From Anaerolineales bacterium (GTDB lineage Bacteria > Chloroflexota > Anaerolineae > Anaerolineales > Villigracilaceae): a stretch of DNA of 64,000 nt. Within the stretch, counting starts at the first letter, position 1; each line of letters begins with the position of its first letter. Both the position numbers and the translations under genes were made by a program. The DNA is taken from assembly GCA_023382595.1 (NCBI GenBank), contig JAHDWB010000003.1:248001-312000 (forward strand), given 5' to 3'. Below, in pieces: positions 45,076 through 55,545 of the stretch. The notes under the pieces were generated by a model that did not search any database, was not told the origin of the DNA, and saw nothing but the letters and a program-made list of their open reading frames with translations.

Positions 45076-46235
45076 AAACTCTGGCGACCCTTTTCAGGAA
45101 CAATGTCCGTGAATACGGCATGCTGATCGCGCTGATCGCGATCATGGCATTCTTCCAGTATCAAACAGGGGGGATATTACTGAGACCGATCAATATAACC
45201 AACCTCGTCCTGCAAAACAGTTACATCATCGTGATGGCGCTCGGCATGTTGTTGATCATCGTCTCCGGCTGGATCGATCTATCCGTTGGCTCAGTCGCGG
45301 CTTTCATTGGCGCAATTGCTGCGGTGTTGATGGTCAAATTCGGTTTTCACTGGAGTGTGACCATGCTGATCGCCCTCGTGATCGGCGCACTTGTCGGCGT
45401 ATGGCAGGGATACTGGGTTGCATATGTGAAGATCCCTGCATTTATCGTAACACTGGCAGGCATGTTAATCTTTCGCGGGTTAACCCTGTTGATCCTGCAA
45501 GGCGAAGCTGTGGGTCCCTTCCCCGTCGAATTCCAACGGCTCAGCACCGGCTTCATCCCAGATTTTTTCAATTATCCAGGCTTTCACATTACCACAATGC
45601 TGATCGGGCTTCTGCTGTCCGGTGTATTGATCTTCCTTGATTTACGTTCCCGTAAAAATCAACAAAAGTACGGCTTCGAAGTCACACCCTTCTATTTTTT
45701 TGTAGCAAAAAATGTCTTCATCACATTTGCGATCATGTGGTTGTGCTTCCTCATGGCTTCCTACAAAGGTTTGCCGAACGTTCTGATCATCCTTTTCCTG
45801 CTGGTTACAGGATACTCATTCCTGACCAGCCAGACAGTCATTGGTCGCCGTATTTACGCAATGGGCGGCAATGAAAAGGCTGCCCGCCTTTCAGGCGTGA
45901 ACACGCCTCGATTATTGTTCGGAACCTTCATCAACATGGGCGTGCTCGCCGCTCTGGCAGGCATGATCGTGACCGCCCGCCTCAACACGGCAACGCCCAA
46001 AGCAGGTGTCGGCTTTGAATTGGACGTCATCGCCGCATGTTTCATCGGCGGCGCATCAGCAAGCGGCGGTGTGGGGAAGGTCATCGGCGCGGTGGTCGGG
46101 GCGTTTCTGATCGGAGTGATGAACAACGGAATGTCCATTCTCGGCATCGGCATTGACTGGCAACAGGCGATCAAAGGCTTCGTGCTTCTGCTTGCAGTTT
46201 TCTTTGACGTATACAACAAGAATAAAGGCGGATGA
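45072..46235 (+). CDS. gguB: Sugar ABC transporter permease
   Basis: The 387-residue protein is highly hydrophobic with about ten membrane segments. [21 protein letters not shown] and [14 protein letters not shown] are landmarks of the RbsC/XylH/GguB permease family; the second is the EAA-like contact with the ATPase. The ATG at 45072 overlaps the gguA stop, and it is preferred over an upstream in-frame start inside gguA. It forms the channel of the importer with GguA and ChvE. Confidence 0.93.
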   Translation: MKTLATLFRNNVREYGMLIALIAIMAFFQYQTGGILLRPINITNLVLQNSYIIVMALGMLLIIVSGWIDLSVGSVAAFIGAIAAVLMVKFGFHWSVTMLIALVIGALVGVWQGYWVAYVKIPAFIVTLAGMLIFRGLTLLILQGEAVGPFPVEFQRLSTGFIPDFFNYPGFHITTMLIGLLLSGVLIFLDLRSRKNQQKYGFEVTPFYFFVAKNVFITFAIMWLCFLMASYKGLPNVLIILFLLVTGYSFLTSQTVIGRRIYAMGGNEKAARLSGVNTPRLLFGTFINMGVLAALAGMIVTARLNTATPKAGVGFELDVIAACFIGGASASGGVGKVIGAVVGAFLIGVMNNGMSILGIGIDWQQAIKGFVLLLAVFFDVYNKNKGG

Positions 46236-46392
46236 TCGTCAATCACTTATTGTTTTATCCGCCCGGCGTATGAGCCAGCAAAGTTAAAAGTTTTTCAACA
46301 ACCAGTAACCTGCACGATAAAAAAGCGAATTAAGTTGTCGCCTTGGTTTTGTTTGCCAAAATTCAGCGGCATGAGACACATAAGGATATGAA

Positions 46393-46860
46393 ATGGAAGA
46401 AATGCTGAAGAATTTACTCGACGAGGAGCATGAACTTCAGTTCTCCAGTTTCAACGAAGTCACCGCCTGGCGGCTCGGAAGTCACATGGTGGAACGTGCG
46501 CTGCGGGAAAATCTGCCCGTGACCATCGATATTCGCAGAGGCGAACATCAACTCTTTCATGCCAGCCTACCCGGCACTTCAGTAGATAATGATGAGTGGG
46601 TGGAACGAAAAGTGCGTTTGGTAAATCGTTTTGGACATAGTTCGTATTACATGGGGCAAATGCTCAAACACAAAGGCAAGAGCATCGAAGAAAGTTACCT
46701 TATTCCCGAAAGTGAATTCGCCGCCCATGGCGGCTGTTTCCCCATCATCGTAAAAGGCACAGGCATGGTCGGGACGATTACCGTCTCTGGCTTGCCGCAG
46801 GAAGAAGACCATAAGTTTGTCGTCGAATCGATCCGCGCATTTTTAGCAGAGGAGAAATAA
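46393..46860 (+). CDS. UPF0303/haem-degrading-domain protein
   Basis: The 155-residue protein matches the small UPF0303 group (FNEVTAWRLGSHMVERAL, FHASLPGTSVDNDEWVERKV, GGCFPIIVKGTGMVGTITVS). Members share the Haem_degrading fold; some are encoded with sugar dehydrogenases. A function in sugar catabolism is suggested by its place between the importer and a Gfo/Idh/MocA dehydrogenase, with which it is separated by one base. The biochemical role is not known. Confidence 0.85.
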   Translation: MEEMLKNLLDEEHELQFSSFNEVTAWRLGSHMVERALRENLPVTIDIRRGEHQLFHASLPGTSVDNDEWVERKVRLVNRFGHSSYYMGQMLKHKGKSIEESYLIPESEFAAHGGCFPIIVKGTGMVGTITVSGLPQEEDHKFVVESIRAFLAEEK

Positions 46861-46861
46861 G

Positions 46862-48028
46862 ATGTCGTTGAATCCAGTCATTGATTTTTTAGGTCGCCGA
46901 TTAAGACTCGCCGTCATCGGCGGTGGGACGGGGTCGTTCATCGGCGCCATGCATCGCCAGTCCGCGCGGCGCGATGACCGCTATCAGATAGTAACAGGCA
47001 TCTTTTCGTCAGATCCGGTCAAATCGAAGAAAGATGCGGAAAGACTTGGCTTCGAGTCAGATCGCATCTATTCCAGCGTCCAAGAACTCTACGAAAAAGA
47101 ATCATCCCGCAAAGATGGCATTGACGCAGTTGCCATCATGACGCCCAACGACAGCCACTTTGATTATTCAATGTGGGCGCTTGAGCGCGGCATTGATGTG
47201 ATCTGTGATAAGCCGATGACCAACACGCTTGCCGAAGCCGAAGCCTTGCATAAGAAAGTGCAGGAGACGGGTTTGGTGTTTTGCCTCACGCACAATTACA
47301 CGGGTTACCCGATGGTGCGGCAGGCGAAGGCGATGGTGGAAGCGGGCGAACTCGGCACGATCCGGCTCGTGCAGGTGGAGTATGTGCAAGGCGGCAAAGC
47401 GGACGAGACGAAAACTTTTTCGCCCAGCGATTGGAAGTTTGACCCCGTGCGCGGCGGACCGTCGCGCGTGATGGGCGATATCGGCACGCATGCGCACAAC
47501 CTGACGAGATTCATCACCGGCTTGGAAGTGGATGAAGTGGCGGCGGAGATCGGCGCGATCGTGCCGAAGCGCATCATCCATGACTTCGGCGGGGCGCTGC
47601 TCCGATTTGAGAACGGCGCGCGCGGAAGTTTCTGGGTGACGCAAGCCGCGGCGGGCGTGGAGAATTGTCTGCGCATTCGTGTGAGCGGAACGAAAGGCTC
47701 GCTCGAATGGATGCAGGAATTTCCACAGGCGCTGACCTTCAAGCCGTTGAGCGGACCTTCGCAAAACCGCACTCCGAACGGACCCGATACATTGCCACTC
47801 TCCGCACGTTGCACAAGGCTTGTCGCAGGTCATCCTGAAGGCTTCCCCGATGGCTTTGCCAATATTTATTCCGATGCCGCCGAAGCCATTGCTGCACGAC
47901 GCGCAGGTAAACAAGCCGACCCGCTCGCTTTGTACTTCCCCGACTCGTTCGATGGTTTGATGGGCGTGCGATTTGTGGATGCGGTCATCAAATCCAGCGA
48001 AGCGAATGGTCAATGGACGAAATGCTAA
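46862..48028 (+). CDS. Gfo/Idh/MocA-family oxidoreductase
   Basis: The 388-residue protein begins with an NAD(P) Rossmann fold (RLAVIGGGTGSFIGAMH) followed by DAVAIMTPNDSHFD and VICDKPMTNTLAEA, where the Lys of CDKP (EKP in most relatives) is catalytic. The C-terminal domain starts near residue 145 (HNYTGYPMVRQAKAMVEAGE). The family oxidises sugars, inositols or their derivatives. In an arabinose operon it could act on a sugar, sugar acid or inositol; the sequence does not settle which. Followed by a palindromic spacer. Confidence 0.93.
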   Translation: MSLNPVIDFLGRRLRLAVIGGGTGSFIGAMHRQSARRDDRYQIVTGIFSSDPVKSKKDAERLGFESDRIYSSVQELYEKESSRKDGIDAVAIMTPNDSHFDYSMWALERGIDVICDKPMTNTLAEAEALHKKVQETGLVFCLTHNYTGYPMVRQAKAMVEAGELGTIRLVQVEYVQGGKADETKTFSPSDWKFDPVRGGPSRVMGDIGTHAHNLTRFITGLEVDEVAAEIGAIVPKRIIHDFGGALLRFENGARGSFWVTQAAAGVENCLRIRVSGTKGSLEWMQEFPQALTFKPLSGPSQNRTPNGPDTLPLSARCTRLVAGHPEGFPDGFANIYSDAAEAIAARRAGKQADPLALYFPDSFDGLMGVRFVDAVIKSSEANGQWTKC

Positions 48029-48031
48029 AAA

Positions 48032-48102
48032 TCTCCCTCATACCCATTCGGGGCACTTTCCCCAACCCTTCCCCCGAATGGGAGAGGGCTAGAGCGAGGG
48101 CG
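48032..48102. repeat. Intercistronic palindrome in the arabinose operon
   Basis: Arms CCCATTCGGGG (48043-48053) and CCCCGAATGGG (48072-48082) are perfect 11-bp inverted copies, flanked by looser CTCCCTC and GAGAGGG words. It fills the gap between the Gfo/Idh/MocA gene and the epimerase gene. Confidence 0.85.
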
Positions 48103-48116
48103 CGAAAGGATGTGAA

Positions 48117-49103
48117 ATGAACAACATCATCCTCGTCACTGGTGCAACAGGCAAAGTGGGGAAAACTTTTATCAATCGCCTGTTAAACGATTCACGCTTC
48201 AACTCCTTCACAGTTCGCGCATTGTGCCATAACCGCGAACTTCCTCCCCACCCGCGCATTCAAAATATTCATGGCTCCATCGAACACTGCGACCACGTCG
48301 AAAAAGCGATGGACGGCGTCACGCATGTCCTGCATCTCGCGACCGTCAAAGAAACGCCTGAGCAGATCATGGATGTGGCGGTCAAAGGTCTCTTCTGGCT
48401 GCTCGAAGCCTGCCGCACCTCCCCCACTTTCAAACAGCTCATCATGGTTGGCGGCGATGCGGGCATGGGGCATTTCGTTTATCCGCATCCAATACCCGTC
48501 ACTGAAACGCAAAAACATTCCGCGTACCCTGGCTGTTACGCGCTTTCCAAAGTTCTCGAAGAAGTCATGCTTGAGCAGTATTACATCCAATATGATCTCA
48601 ACGGCTGCTGTTTGCGCGCGCCGTGGATCATGGAAAAGGATGATTTCAAATATCAACTCTCTTTCGGAGAGGATGTCTTCGGTGGTCCGCGCTGGCGTGA
48701 TTTTGTGGATGAGAAAACCGCGGATGACTATGTGCGGATGCAGACCATCCCGATCATGCTGGACCCGCAAGCTGTTCCCGTTAAACGAAACTTTGTCCAC
48801 GTTGACGATTTGGTCAGCGCCCTCCTGTTGGCTCTCGACAATCCCAAAGCCCGCCAGCAACTCTTCAACATCTGCATGGACGAACCCGTGGACTACGGCG
48901 AGATGGGCAAATATCTGCACGAGACTCGCGGCTTGCCCACTGTGGAGATTCAAACCGAATATCACTCCACATGGCTCGATAACACCAAAGCAAAATTTTT
49001 ACTCAGCTGGCGACCTGAATATGATCTGAAAAAGATGATCGACTCAGCGTTCGACTACGTGCGCGCGGAAGATGATCCGCGCAAGGTTTGGTATCCTGGG
49101 TAG
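48117..49103 (+). CDS. NAD-dependent epimerase/dehydratase
   Basis: The 328-residue extended SDR has [10 protein letters not shown] at the N-terminus (nucleotide loop), [19 protein letters not shown] in place of the usual active-site Ser region, [13 protein letters not shown] (Tyr-x3-Lys) and [15 protein letters not shown]. It is probably a sugar or sugar-acid dehydrogenase or epimerase in the arabinose operon. Its TAG stop is the first word of a TAGGTCACG half-element. Confidence 0.9.
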   Translation: MNNIILVTGATGKVGKTFINRLLNDSRFNSFTVRALCHNRELPPHPRIQNIHGSIEHCDHVEKAMDGVTHVLHLATVKETPEQIMDVAVKGLFWLLEACRTSPTFKQLIMVGGDAGMGHFVYPHPIPVTETQKHSAYPGCYALSKVLEEVMLEQYYIQYDLNGCCLRAPWIMEKDDFKYQLSFGEDVFGGPRWRDFVDEKTADDYVRMQTIPIMLDPQAVPVKRNFVHVDDLVSALLLALDNPKARQQLFNICMDEPVDYGEMGKYLHETRGLPTVEIQTEYHSTWLDNTKAKFLLSWRPEYDLKKMIDSAFDYVRAEDDPRKVWYPG

Positions 49104-49122
49104 GTCACGCTTTCAGCATGAC
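49100..49122. repeat. Half copy of the TAGGTCACG element
   Basis: GTAGGTCACGCTTTCAGCAT starts with the epimerase stop TAG and carries only the left arm and its internal inverted pair (GTCACGC with GCATGAC). The right half is absent. Confidence 0.8.
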
Positions 49123-49162
49123 ATTCTCATTCAATAGACAACTCCCAAGACAGGAGACACAC

Positions 49163-50764
49163 ATGGATAAAAACGAAATCCAAAAAGCCATCGAGAGCGG
49201 CAGGACCACGCTCGGTATTGAACTCGGCTCGACCCGCATCAAAGCGGTGTTGATCGCCGAAGACCATTCCCCCATCGCATCGGGCAGTCACGAGTGGGAG
49301 AACCAATATGAAAACGGTGTGTGGACGTATAGCATCGAAGCCGTGTGGAACGGATTGCAAGATTGCTACCGCAGTCTCAGTAAAGACGTTGCCGAGAAAT
49401 ACGGCGTGACACTCAGCACTGTCAGCGCGATCGGCTTCAGCGCGATGATGCACGGCTACATGGCATTCAACAAAGAAGACAAACAACTCGTCCCCTTCCG
49501 CACCTGGCGCAACACCATCACTGGAGATGCGGCAGAAAAACTCACGGACTTATTCCAGTTCAACATTCCGCAACGTTGGAGCATTGCGTACGTCTATCAA
49601 GCCATTTTGAATAAAGAGGCGCATGTCAGTGAGATCGCGCATCTCACCACGCTGGCAGGATATGTCCACTGGAAGTTGACGGGGCAAAAAGCGATGGGCG
49701 TGGGCGAAGCATCAGGCATGTTCCCCATCGACAGCACAACCAACGATTTCGACAAAAAGATGCTTGGGCAATTCAACGATCTGCTCAAAGCAGAGAAAAT
49801 CAACTGGACATTGCAGGACATTCTGCCCAAAGTTTTGGTGGCAGGTAAATCCGCTGGCGCGTTGACCGAAGAAGGCGCGAAACTGCTCGACCCGACAGGT
49901 CAACTTAAGGCTGGGATTCGGTTGTGTCCGCCTGAGGGAGATGCAGGCACGGGTATGGTGGCAACCAACAGCGTCGCGGTGCGAAGCGGAAATGTATCCG
50001 CCGGCACATCGGTCTTCGCCATGATCGTACTCGAGAAGGCGCTATCCAAACTATATCCCGAAATTGACATGGTCACCACGCCCACAGGCAAACCTGTGGC
50101 GATGGTTCACAGCAACAATTGCACCTCTGATTTGAACGCATGGGTGGATGTGTTCCAGGAATTCACCAAAGTGCTCGGTGTGGATGTGAGCGAATCAAAA
50201 TTATATGAAACGCTTTACAAGCAGGCATTGACAGCCGATGCCGATGCGGGCGGGTTGCTGGCATACAACTATGTTTCGGGCGAACACATCACCCACATGG
50301 AAGAAGGTCGCCCATTGTTCGTGCGCACGCCTGAGAGCCGCTTCAATCTGGCGAACTTCATGCGCGCGCATCTGTTTTCGTCACTGGGCGCGTTGAAGAT
50401 CGGCATGGACATTTTGTTCGAGCAGGAAAAAGTGCAGCTTGACCAATTGCTTGGGCATGGCGGATTTTTCAAGACAAAGGAAGTCGGTCAGCGCATGATG
50501 GCGGCGGCGATGAATGTGCCCGTCTCGGTGATGGAAACCGCAGGCGAAGGCGGCGCGTGGGGCATTGCCCTGCTAGCGGCGTTTATGGCAAACAAAGCAG
50601 AAAATGAAACGCTCGAAGATTATTTGAATGGCAAGGTTTTTGCCAGTGAAAAAGGCTCGACCATTGCTCCTGACCAAAAAGATGTAGATGGCTTCGCCGC
50701 ATTCATGGCACGTTATAAAGCAGGTCTTGGCATCGAACGCGCGGCGGTGGAAGGACTACGGTAG
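49163..50764 (+). CDS. FGGY-family carbohydrate kinase, probable L-ribulokinase
   Basis: The 533-residue protein starts with the phosphate loop [17 protein letters not shown] and has [43 protein letters not shown] (second phosphate loop) and [11 protein letters not shown], the landmarks of FGGY kinases. Coupled to AraA and AraD it most likely phosphorylates L-ribulose; it is not like AraB of E. coli in detail, and other members of this clade are called xylulokinases. ATG 49163 with AGGAGAC is used. Its TAG stop opens a palindromic element. Confidence 0.88.
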   Translation: MDKNEIQKAIESGRTTLGIELGSTRIKAVLIAEDHSPIASGSHEWENQYENGVWTYSIEAVWNGLQDCYRSLSKDVAEKYGVTLSTVSAIGFSAMMHGYMAFNKEDKQLVPFRTWRNTITGDAAEKLTDLFQFNIPQRWSIAYVYQAILNKEAHVSEIAHLTTLAGYVHWKLTGQKAMGVGEASGMFPIDSTTNDFDKKMLGQFNDLLKAEKINWTLQDILPKVLVAGKSAGALTEEGAKLLDPTGQLKAGIRLCPPEGDAGTGMVATNSVAVRSGNVSAGTSVFAMIVLEKALSKLYPEIDMVTTPTGKPVAMVHSNNCTSDLNAWVDVFQEFTKVLGVDVSESKLYETLYKQALTADADAGGLLAYNYVSGEHITHMEEGRPLFVRTPESRFNLANFMRAHLFSSLGALKIGMDILFEQEKVQLDQLLGHGGFFKTKEVGQRMMAAAMNVPVSVMETAGEGGAWGIALLAAFMANKAENETLEDYLNGKVFASEKGSTIAPDQKDVDGFAAFMARYKAGLGIERAAVEGLR

Positions 50765-50826
50765 GTCACGTTTGTAACGTGACAGTCACGCTGTACAACC
50801 ATATCTGGGTGCTTAGCGTGACCTAC
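50761..50826. repeat. TAGGTCACG palindrome between the kinase and araD genes
   Basis: The element starts GTAGGTCACG, whose TAG is the kinase stop codon (50762-50764), and ends CGTGACCTAC just before the GGAG ribosome-binding site of araD. Its middle holds a loosely diverged 20-base insertion relative to the his copies. Confidence 0.9.
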
Positions 50827-50835
50827 GGAGAAATT

Positions 50836-51525
50836 ATGTTGAAAAAACTAAAAGAACAAGTATTCCAAGCCAATCTATTACTCCCCAAGCACGGACTTGT
50901 CACCTTCACGTGGGGCAACGTCTCTGGCATCGACCGCGAGAAGGGACTGGTCGTCATCAAACCTTCAGGCGTCGCGTATGAGACGATGAAAGCGGAATAC
51001 ATGGTGGTGGTGGAATTGGAAACAGGCAAGGTCGTAGATGGCAAACTCAAGCCGTCCTCCGATACACCCACGCATCTTGAACTATACAAAGGCTTCCCGA
51101 ACATCGGCGGCATTGTCCACACGCATAGCCGCTGGGCGACAAGTTTTGCACAGGCAGGGCGCGGACTGTCCGCGCTCGGCACTACGCATGGCGATTATTT
51201 TTACGGCGAAATCCCCTGCACAAGAAAAATGACCGAAGCGGAGATTCAAGCCGAGTACGAGAAAGTGACGGGCACGGTCATCATCGAAACGTTCAAGGAT
51301 AAAAATCCCGATGCCATTCCCGCTGTGCTGGTACACAGTCACGGTCCCTTTGCATGGGGCAAAGATGCGATGGACGCCGTCCACAATGCGGTGGTGATGG
51401 AAGAGGTCGCGTTCATGAACCTGCATACGTTGATGCTCAACCCCGATATTCAACCCATGCAGCAGGAATTGCTCGATAAACACTATCTAAGGAAACACGG
51501 CGCAAACGCCTATTACGGACAATGA
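50836..51525 (+). CDS. araD: L-ribulose-5-phosphate 4-epimerase
   Basis: The 229-residue class II aldolase-type protein converts L-ribulose 5-phosphate to D-xylulose 5-phosphate. [13 protein letters not shown] and [13 protein letters not shown] form the substrate-binding loops, [12 protein letters not shown] and LGTTHGDYF carry the zinc-binding His residues, and [12 protein letters not shown] the third. The ATG at 50836 after GGAG is chosen, because the upstream extension is repeat DNA. It follows the kinase and precedes araA. Confidence 0.94.
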   Translation: MLKKLKEQVFQANLLLPKHGLVTFTWGNVSGIDREKGLVVIKPSGVAYETMKAEYMVVVELETGKVVDGKLKPSSDTPTHLELYKGFPNIGGIVHTHSRWATSFAQAGRGLSALGTTHGDYFYGEIPCTRKMTEAEIQAEYEKVTGTVIIETFKDKNPDAIPAVLVHSHGPFAWGKDAMDAVHNAVVMEEVAFMNLHTLMLNPDIQPMQQELLDKHYLRKHGANAYYGQ

Positions 51526-51549
51526 CAAACATAACAAAAGGAGATTGTC

Positions 51550-53055
51550 ATGATCGATCTAAAAGGATATGAAATCTGGTTCGTGACGGGGAGTCAGCAT
51601 CTGTACGGACCCAAGACACTGGAACAGGTGGCAGTTCACTCGAAGGAGATCGCGGCGGCGTTGAATGCGTCGAAGCACCTCCCCATCAAGGTGGTCTTCA
51701 AGCCCGTGCTCACCACGCCCGATGCGATTCGAGAGTTGTGCCTTGAAGCCAACTCCAACAAAAACTGCATCGGTCTCATCACGTGGATGCACACCTTCTC
51801 GCCCGCCAAAATGTGGATCGCAGGCTTGACCCTGCTCAAAAAACCGTTCGCCCATTTGCACACGCAATACAACCGCGAAATTCCGTGGGCAGAGATCGAC
51901 ATGGATTTCATGAACCTCAACCAAGCCGCGCACGGTGACCGCGAATTCGGATTCATTGGCAGCCGCCTGCGCATCGAACGTAAGGTGGTGGTTGGTCATT
52001 GGGGCGACGACGCAACACAGTCCGAACTTGGTGTGTGGGCGCGGGCTGCATCCGCGTGGGCAGATTGGCAGGGCATGAAGGTTGCCCGCTTCGGCGATAA
52101 CATGCGCGATGTGGCAGTCACCGAAGGCGACAAGGTGCAGGCGCAGATCAAACTCGGCTACGATGTGTACGGCTACGGCATCGGCGACCTGGTCAAGCAC
52201 GTCAACGAAGCCAGCGATGCGGATGTGGACAAACTCGTCCAAACCTATATGGATGAGTACGAAGTCGTCGGCGAACTCAAGCCTGGCGGCGCAAAACACG
52301 ACTCGCTGAAATACGGCGCGCGCATCGAACTTGGCTTGCGCAGTTTCCTTGCGGCTGGCAATTTCAAAGCCTTCACCACCACTTTTGAAGACCTGCATGG
52401 TCTGAAACAACTGCCAGGTCTCGCCGTGCAGCGCCTGATGCGCGACGGTTACGGCTTCGGCGCCGAAGGCGACTGGAAGACCTCTGCGCTCGTGCGCGCC
52501 ATGAAGGTCATGAACCACGGCTTGAGCGGCGGCGTCTCTTTCATGGAAGATTACACCTATCACATGCACGCGCAAGGCGATAAAGTACTCGGCGCGCACA
52601 TGCTCGAAATTTGCGAATCCATCTCGAACGGCAAACCCAAACTGGAGATTCATCCGCTCGGCATCGGCGGGAAGGAAGACCCCGTGCGCCTCGTGTTCGA
52701 CGCGCAGACGGGTCCCGCGGTGAATGCCAGCATCCTGCACATGGGCGGACGCTTCCGACTCTTGGTCAACGCCGTGGATGTCGTCCCGAACGATGCGCCG
52801 CTGCCAAAACTTCCCGTGGCGCGCGCACTGTGGATTCCACGACCCAATCTCAAGGTCGGCGCTGCGGCGTGGATCTACGCGGGCGGAGCACATCACACGG
52901 GCTTCAGTTACTCGGTCACGGCAGAACATCTGCAAGACTTCGCCGATATGGCAGGCATCGAATTCCTGCTCATCGACGAGCACACACGCATTCCCGAGTT
53001 CCGCGAAAAATTACGTTGGAACGACCTGTACTATCACCTCAATAAGGGTTTGTAA
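51550..53055 (+). CDS. araA: L-arabinose isomerase
   Basis: The 501-residue enzyme converts L-arabinose to L-ribulose with Mn. [18 protein letters not shown] is the characteristic N-terminus; [42 protein letters not shown] and SFMEDYTYH contain the catalytic and metal-binding Glu and His of the family. Length is normal. AAAGGAGA precedes the start. Together with the kinase and AraD it completes the route to xylulose 5-phosphate. Confidence 0.97.
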   Translation: MIDLKGYEIWFVTGSQHLYGPKTLEQVAVHSKEIAAALNASKHLPIKVVFKPVLTTPDAIRELCLEANSNKNCIGLITWMHTFSPAKMWIAGLTLLKKPFAHLHTQYNREIPWAEIDMDFMNLNQAAHGDREFGFIGSRLRIERKVVVGHWGDDATQSELGVWARAASAWADWQGMKVARFGDNMRDVAVTEGDKVQAQIKLGYDVYGYGIGDLVKHVNEASDADVDKLVQTYMDEYEVVGELKPGGAKHDSLKYGARIELGLRSFLAAGNFKAFTTTFEDLHGLKQLPGLAVQRLMRDGYGFGAEGDWKTSALVRAMKVMNHGLSGGVSFMEDYTYHMHAQGDKVLGAHMLEICESISNGKPKLEIHPLGIGGKEDPVRLVFDAQTGPAVNASILHMGGRFRLLVNAVDVVPNDAPLPKLPVARALWIPRPNLKVGAAAWIYAGGAHHTGFSYSVTAEHLQDFADMAGIEFLLIDEHTRIPEFREKLRWNDLYYHLNKGL

Positions 53056-53067
53056 TCTTCTCCTCAC

Positions 53068-53098
53068 GCCCGCCTGAGGGTTGAGCCCTCAGGCGGGC
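53068..53098 (+). repeat. Hairpin between araA and the aldo/keto reductase gene
   Basis: GCCCGCCTGAGGG and CCCTCAGGCGGGC form a perfect 13-bp stem with a 5-base loop. AAATTAAGG follows, so there is no terminator T run; an mRNA-processing or repeat element is more likely. Confidence 0.85.
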
Positions 53099-53115
53099 AA
53101 ATTAAGGAATTCAAT

Positions 53116-54099
53116 ATGCAATATCGCGAACTTGGACGCACTGGCTGGAAAGTATCCACTGTTTCTTTTGGAGCGTGGGCAATCGGCGGCTCGTGGGGCA
53201 GTGTAGACGATAAAGACTCGCTCGCCGCCCTGCACCGCTCCATTGATTTGGGCGTGAACTTCATCGACACCGCGGATGTCTATGGCGACGGGCGCTCGGA
53301 ACGGCTCGTGGCGCAACTCCGCAAGGAACGCAGCGAAACCATTTATGTGGCAACCAAAGCAGGACGGCGACTCGATCCGCATGTGGCAAATGGATACAAC
53401 CGCGCCAACTTGACTGCGTTCGTCGAGCGCAGTTTGAAAAACCTGGATACCGAAGCCATTGACCTTTTGCAACTGCACTGCCCGCCCACCGAAGTCTTTT
53501 ACATGCCCGAAACCTTCGGCGTGTTGGACGATCTCGTCAAGGCGGGAAAATTGCGTCATTACGGTGTGAGCGTGGAGAAAGTGGAAGAAGCGCTCAAAGC
53601 AATCGAATACCCAAACGTGCAAACCGTGCAGATCATATTCAATATCTTCCGCCAGCGTCCTGCTGAGTTGTTCTTCCCTGAAGCCATACGCCGCAAGGTG
53701 GGCATTCTGGCACGCGTACCGCTCGCCAGCGGATTGCTGACAGGCAAACTCACTGCCAAATCCACGTTTGAAAAAGACGACCACCGCGCCTTCAATCGTC
53801 ACGGTGAATCGTTTGACCGCGGTGAAACCTTCTCAGGTGTCGATTATGAAACAGGCTTGCAAGCCGTGGAAGAACTGCGCGCGCTTATCCCCGATGGCTG
53901 GACGATGCCGCAATTTGCCCTGCGCTGGATCCTGATGCACGATGCCGTCACCTGCACGATCCCCGGCGCGAAGAACCCCGCCCAAGCGGAGGATAATGTC
54001 AGGGCGGCAGACCAGCATCCCTTGGGTCCCGAAGCGATGGAAAAAATTCGCGCACTCTACAATTCCAAAATCCGCAATCTCGTGCATAACTACTGGTAG
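53116..54099 (+). CDS. Aldo/keto reductase
   Basis: The 327-residue TIM-barrel enzyme uses NADPH to reduce (or oxidise) sugar carbonyls. Residues Asp in FIDTADVYGDGRSE, Tyr in the same segment, Lys in YVATKAG and His in LLQLHCPP form the usual tetrad. IPGAKNPAQAEDNVRAAD near the end binds NADP. It sits in the arabinose operon after araA and before a mutarotase-like gene. Substrate uncertain. Confidence 0.93.
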   Translation: MQYRELGRTGWKVSTVSFGAWAIGGSWGSVDDKDSLAALHRSIDLGVNFIDTADVYGDGRSERLVAQLRKERSETIYVATKAGRRLDPHVANGYNRANLTAFVERSLKNLDTEAIDLLQLHCPPTEVFYMPETFGVLDDLVKAGKLRHYGVSVEKVEEALKAIEYPNVQTVQIIFNIFRQRPAELFFPEAIRRKVGILARVPLASGLLTGKLTAKSTFEKDDHRAFNRHGESFDRGETFSGVDYETGLQAVEELRALIPDGWTMPQFALRWILMHDAVTCTIPGAKNPAQAEDNVRAADQHPLGPEAMEKIRALYNSKIRNLVHNYW

Positions 54100-54110
54100 A
54101 TCTCATCCGC

Positions 54111-54959
54111 ATGGATAAGCGCACGCTAAAAAACGATTTTCTTGAACTCGAATACCTGACCGCTTCGCTGCGCATCTCTGGTTTGACGACGAAGGGCAAA
54201 GGCAATCTGTTCGCGGACCTCGGCAGTGAGACGCCGATCGCCACGCCGTATGGAGATTTCTATTTTCGCGGCGGTCATCGTTTGTGGCATGCGCCCGAAA
54301 CCATGCCGCGCACCTACGCGCCCGATACGGGTGAATTGAAAATCACCGATCTGCCCAATGGTGTGATGCTGGAGACGAACACCGAACCGGGCACGGGCAT
54401 CCGCAAGCGCATTGAGATTCGGCTTGCGCCCGATGCGCCCATCGTCCGCCTCACCCACACGCTCATCAACGACGGATTATGGGCAGTGGAACTCGCCCCA
54501 TGGACAATCACGCAACTGCGTTTGGGCGGCACGGCAATCCTGCCAATGCCTATTGATAAGGTGGATGAAGCGGGACTTTTACCCAACCGACAGCTTTCCT
54601 TCTGGTCCTATGCCCGCCTCGATGACCCGCGCCTGAACCTGCGCGATGACTTTATCCTTTTCCACGCTGACGCATCGCCGCCCTTCAAGATGGGCTATTT
54701 CAATCCACACGGCTGGCTCGCATATTGGGTGGATGGTGTGCTGTTCAAAAAATCGTTCAACGTACAAAGCGGTGCCGTTCACCCTGACAATAATTGCAAT
54801 GCCGAATTGTATTGCAATGAAGAATTTGTGGAACTCGAAAGCCTGGGACCCTTGATAAAGTTAGATGCAAGTGCATCCATATCGCACACTGAAGTTTGGG
54901 AAATATCCACGAGTTTAGACCCGTTTCCGTTAGATGTTCAAAGAATGTTGACTGAATAG
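54111..54959 (+). CDS. Aldose-1-epimerase-like (DUF4432-type) protein
   Basis: The 282-residue protein consists mainly of beta strands, with RGGHRLWHAPETMPRTYAPD near residue 45 and LTHTLINDGLWAVELAPWTI near 125, which resemble the substrate-side loops of galactose mutarotase-like superfamily members. It probably acts on the sugar anomer for the operon or is a related lyase-fold protein. Start at 54111, 11 bp after the aldo/keto reductase stop. A terminator follows at 55010. Confidence 0.75.
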   Translation: MDKRTLKNDFLELEYLTASLRISGLTTKGKGNLFADLGSETPIATPYGDFYFRGGHRLWHAPETMPRTYAPDTGELKITDLPNGVMLETNTEPGTGIRKRIEIRLAPDAPIVRLTHTLINDGLWAVELAPWTITQLRLGGTAILPMPIDKVDEAGLLPNRQLSFWSYARLDDPRLNLRDDFILFHADASPPFKMGYFNPHGWLAYWVDGVLFKKSFNVQSGAVHPDNNCNAELYCNEEFVELESLGPLIKLDASASISHTEVWEISTSLDPFPLDVQRMLTE

Positions 54960-55009
54960 ATATCTGCCGTTTGAGATAACCTGATCCGCCGCTGAAATCT
55001 GCATCATGA

Positions 55010-55041
55010 CGCGCCTGCTTCTTTAGCGGGCGCGTTTTTTT
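55010..55041 (+). terminator. Rho-independent terminator of the arabinose operon
   Basis: CGCGCCTGC and GCGGGCGCG form a 9-bp stem (one G-U pair) with a 7-base loop, followed by seven T. It lies 51 bp after the last gene of the operon. Confidence 0.88.
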
Positions 55042-55217
55042 CATCACGTCTTATCAACTGCGTACATCCAACGATCCTTTAAAAACCTTACGGTTTCCAT
55101 AAATTGAATATGGCACTACAGAAATAGGACTGAATCGGGACACTGCTCCCATGACAACGGGACAGCCTGCCTGCTATAGTATGGATACAAGACACGAGCA
55201 ACCCTTTTGGAGGCAGC

Positions 55218-55529
55218 ATGAACATCCATTTTCAACAAGTCGAGAGAAAGTCCCAGTCGTTTACCTATCTGTTGGTTGTGTTCGCTGTGTTCACGATCTT
55301 GATGATGACCCTGAGCTTGAGCCGTCACATTGCGATCCGTCTGTCTGCTCCATCCACGTCCATGCCGGCGGCATATACGGAGAATAGCGAATTGCCGGTC
55401 GCCGTTCGTGCGCCTATAGCTCCCACGGCGGAATCGGTGATCGTCACCACCACACCCCAACCGGCTGGGAATATTGCAGCCACTTTGGTGCACCAGCCTA
55501 TTCCCGCACCGATGCCTTCTGTGCCATAA
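55218..55529 (+). CDS. Small single-pass membrane protein
   Basis: The 103-residue protein has a short cytoplasmic start, one hydrophobic segment (FTYLLVVFAVFTILMM, about 15-33) and a Pro/Ala/Thr-rich outer tail that is probably disordered. A GGAGGC ribosome-binding site precedes the ATG, and a TATAGT -10 element is visible about 50 bp upstream. It is the first gene of a cluster with an S41-like lipoprotein, a histidine kinase and a response regulator, separated from the second by 16 bp. Function unknown. Confidence 0.7.
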   Translation: MNIHFQQVERKSQSFTYLLVVFAVFTILMMTLSLSRHIAIRLSAPSTSMPAAYTENSELPVAVRAPIAPTAESVIVTTTPQPAGNIAATLVHQPIPAPMPSVP

Positions 55530-55545
55530 TTGAAAGGAAAACCCA

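Noticed and set aside
51559-52983. Long minus-strand open frame over araA
   Set aside because: It is a codon-bias shadow; AraA on the plus strand is unmistakable.
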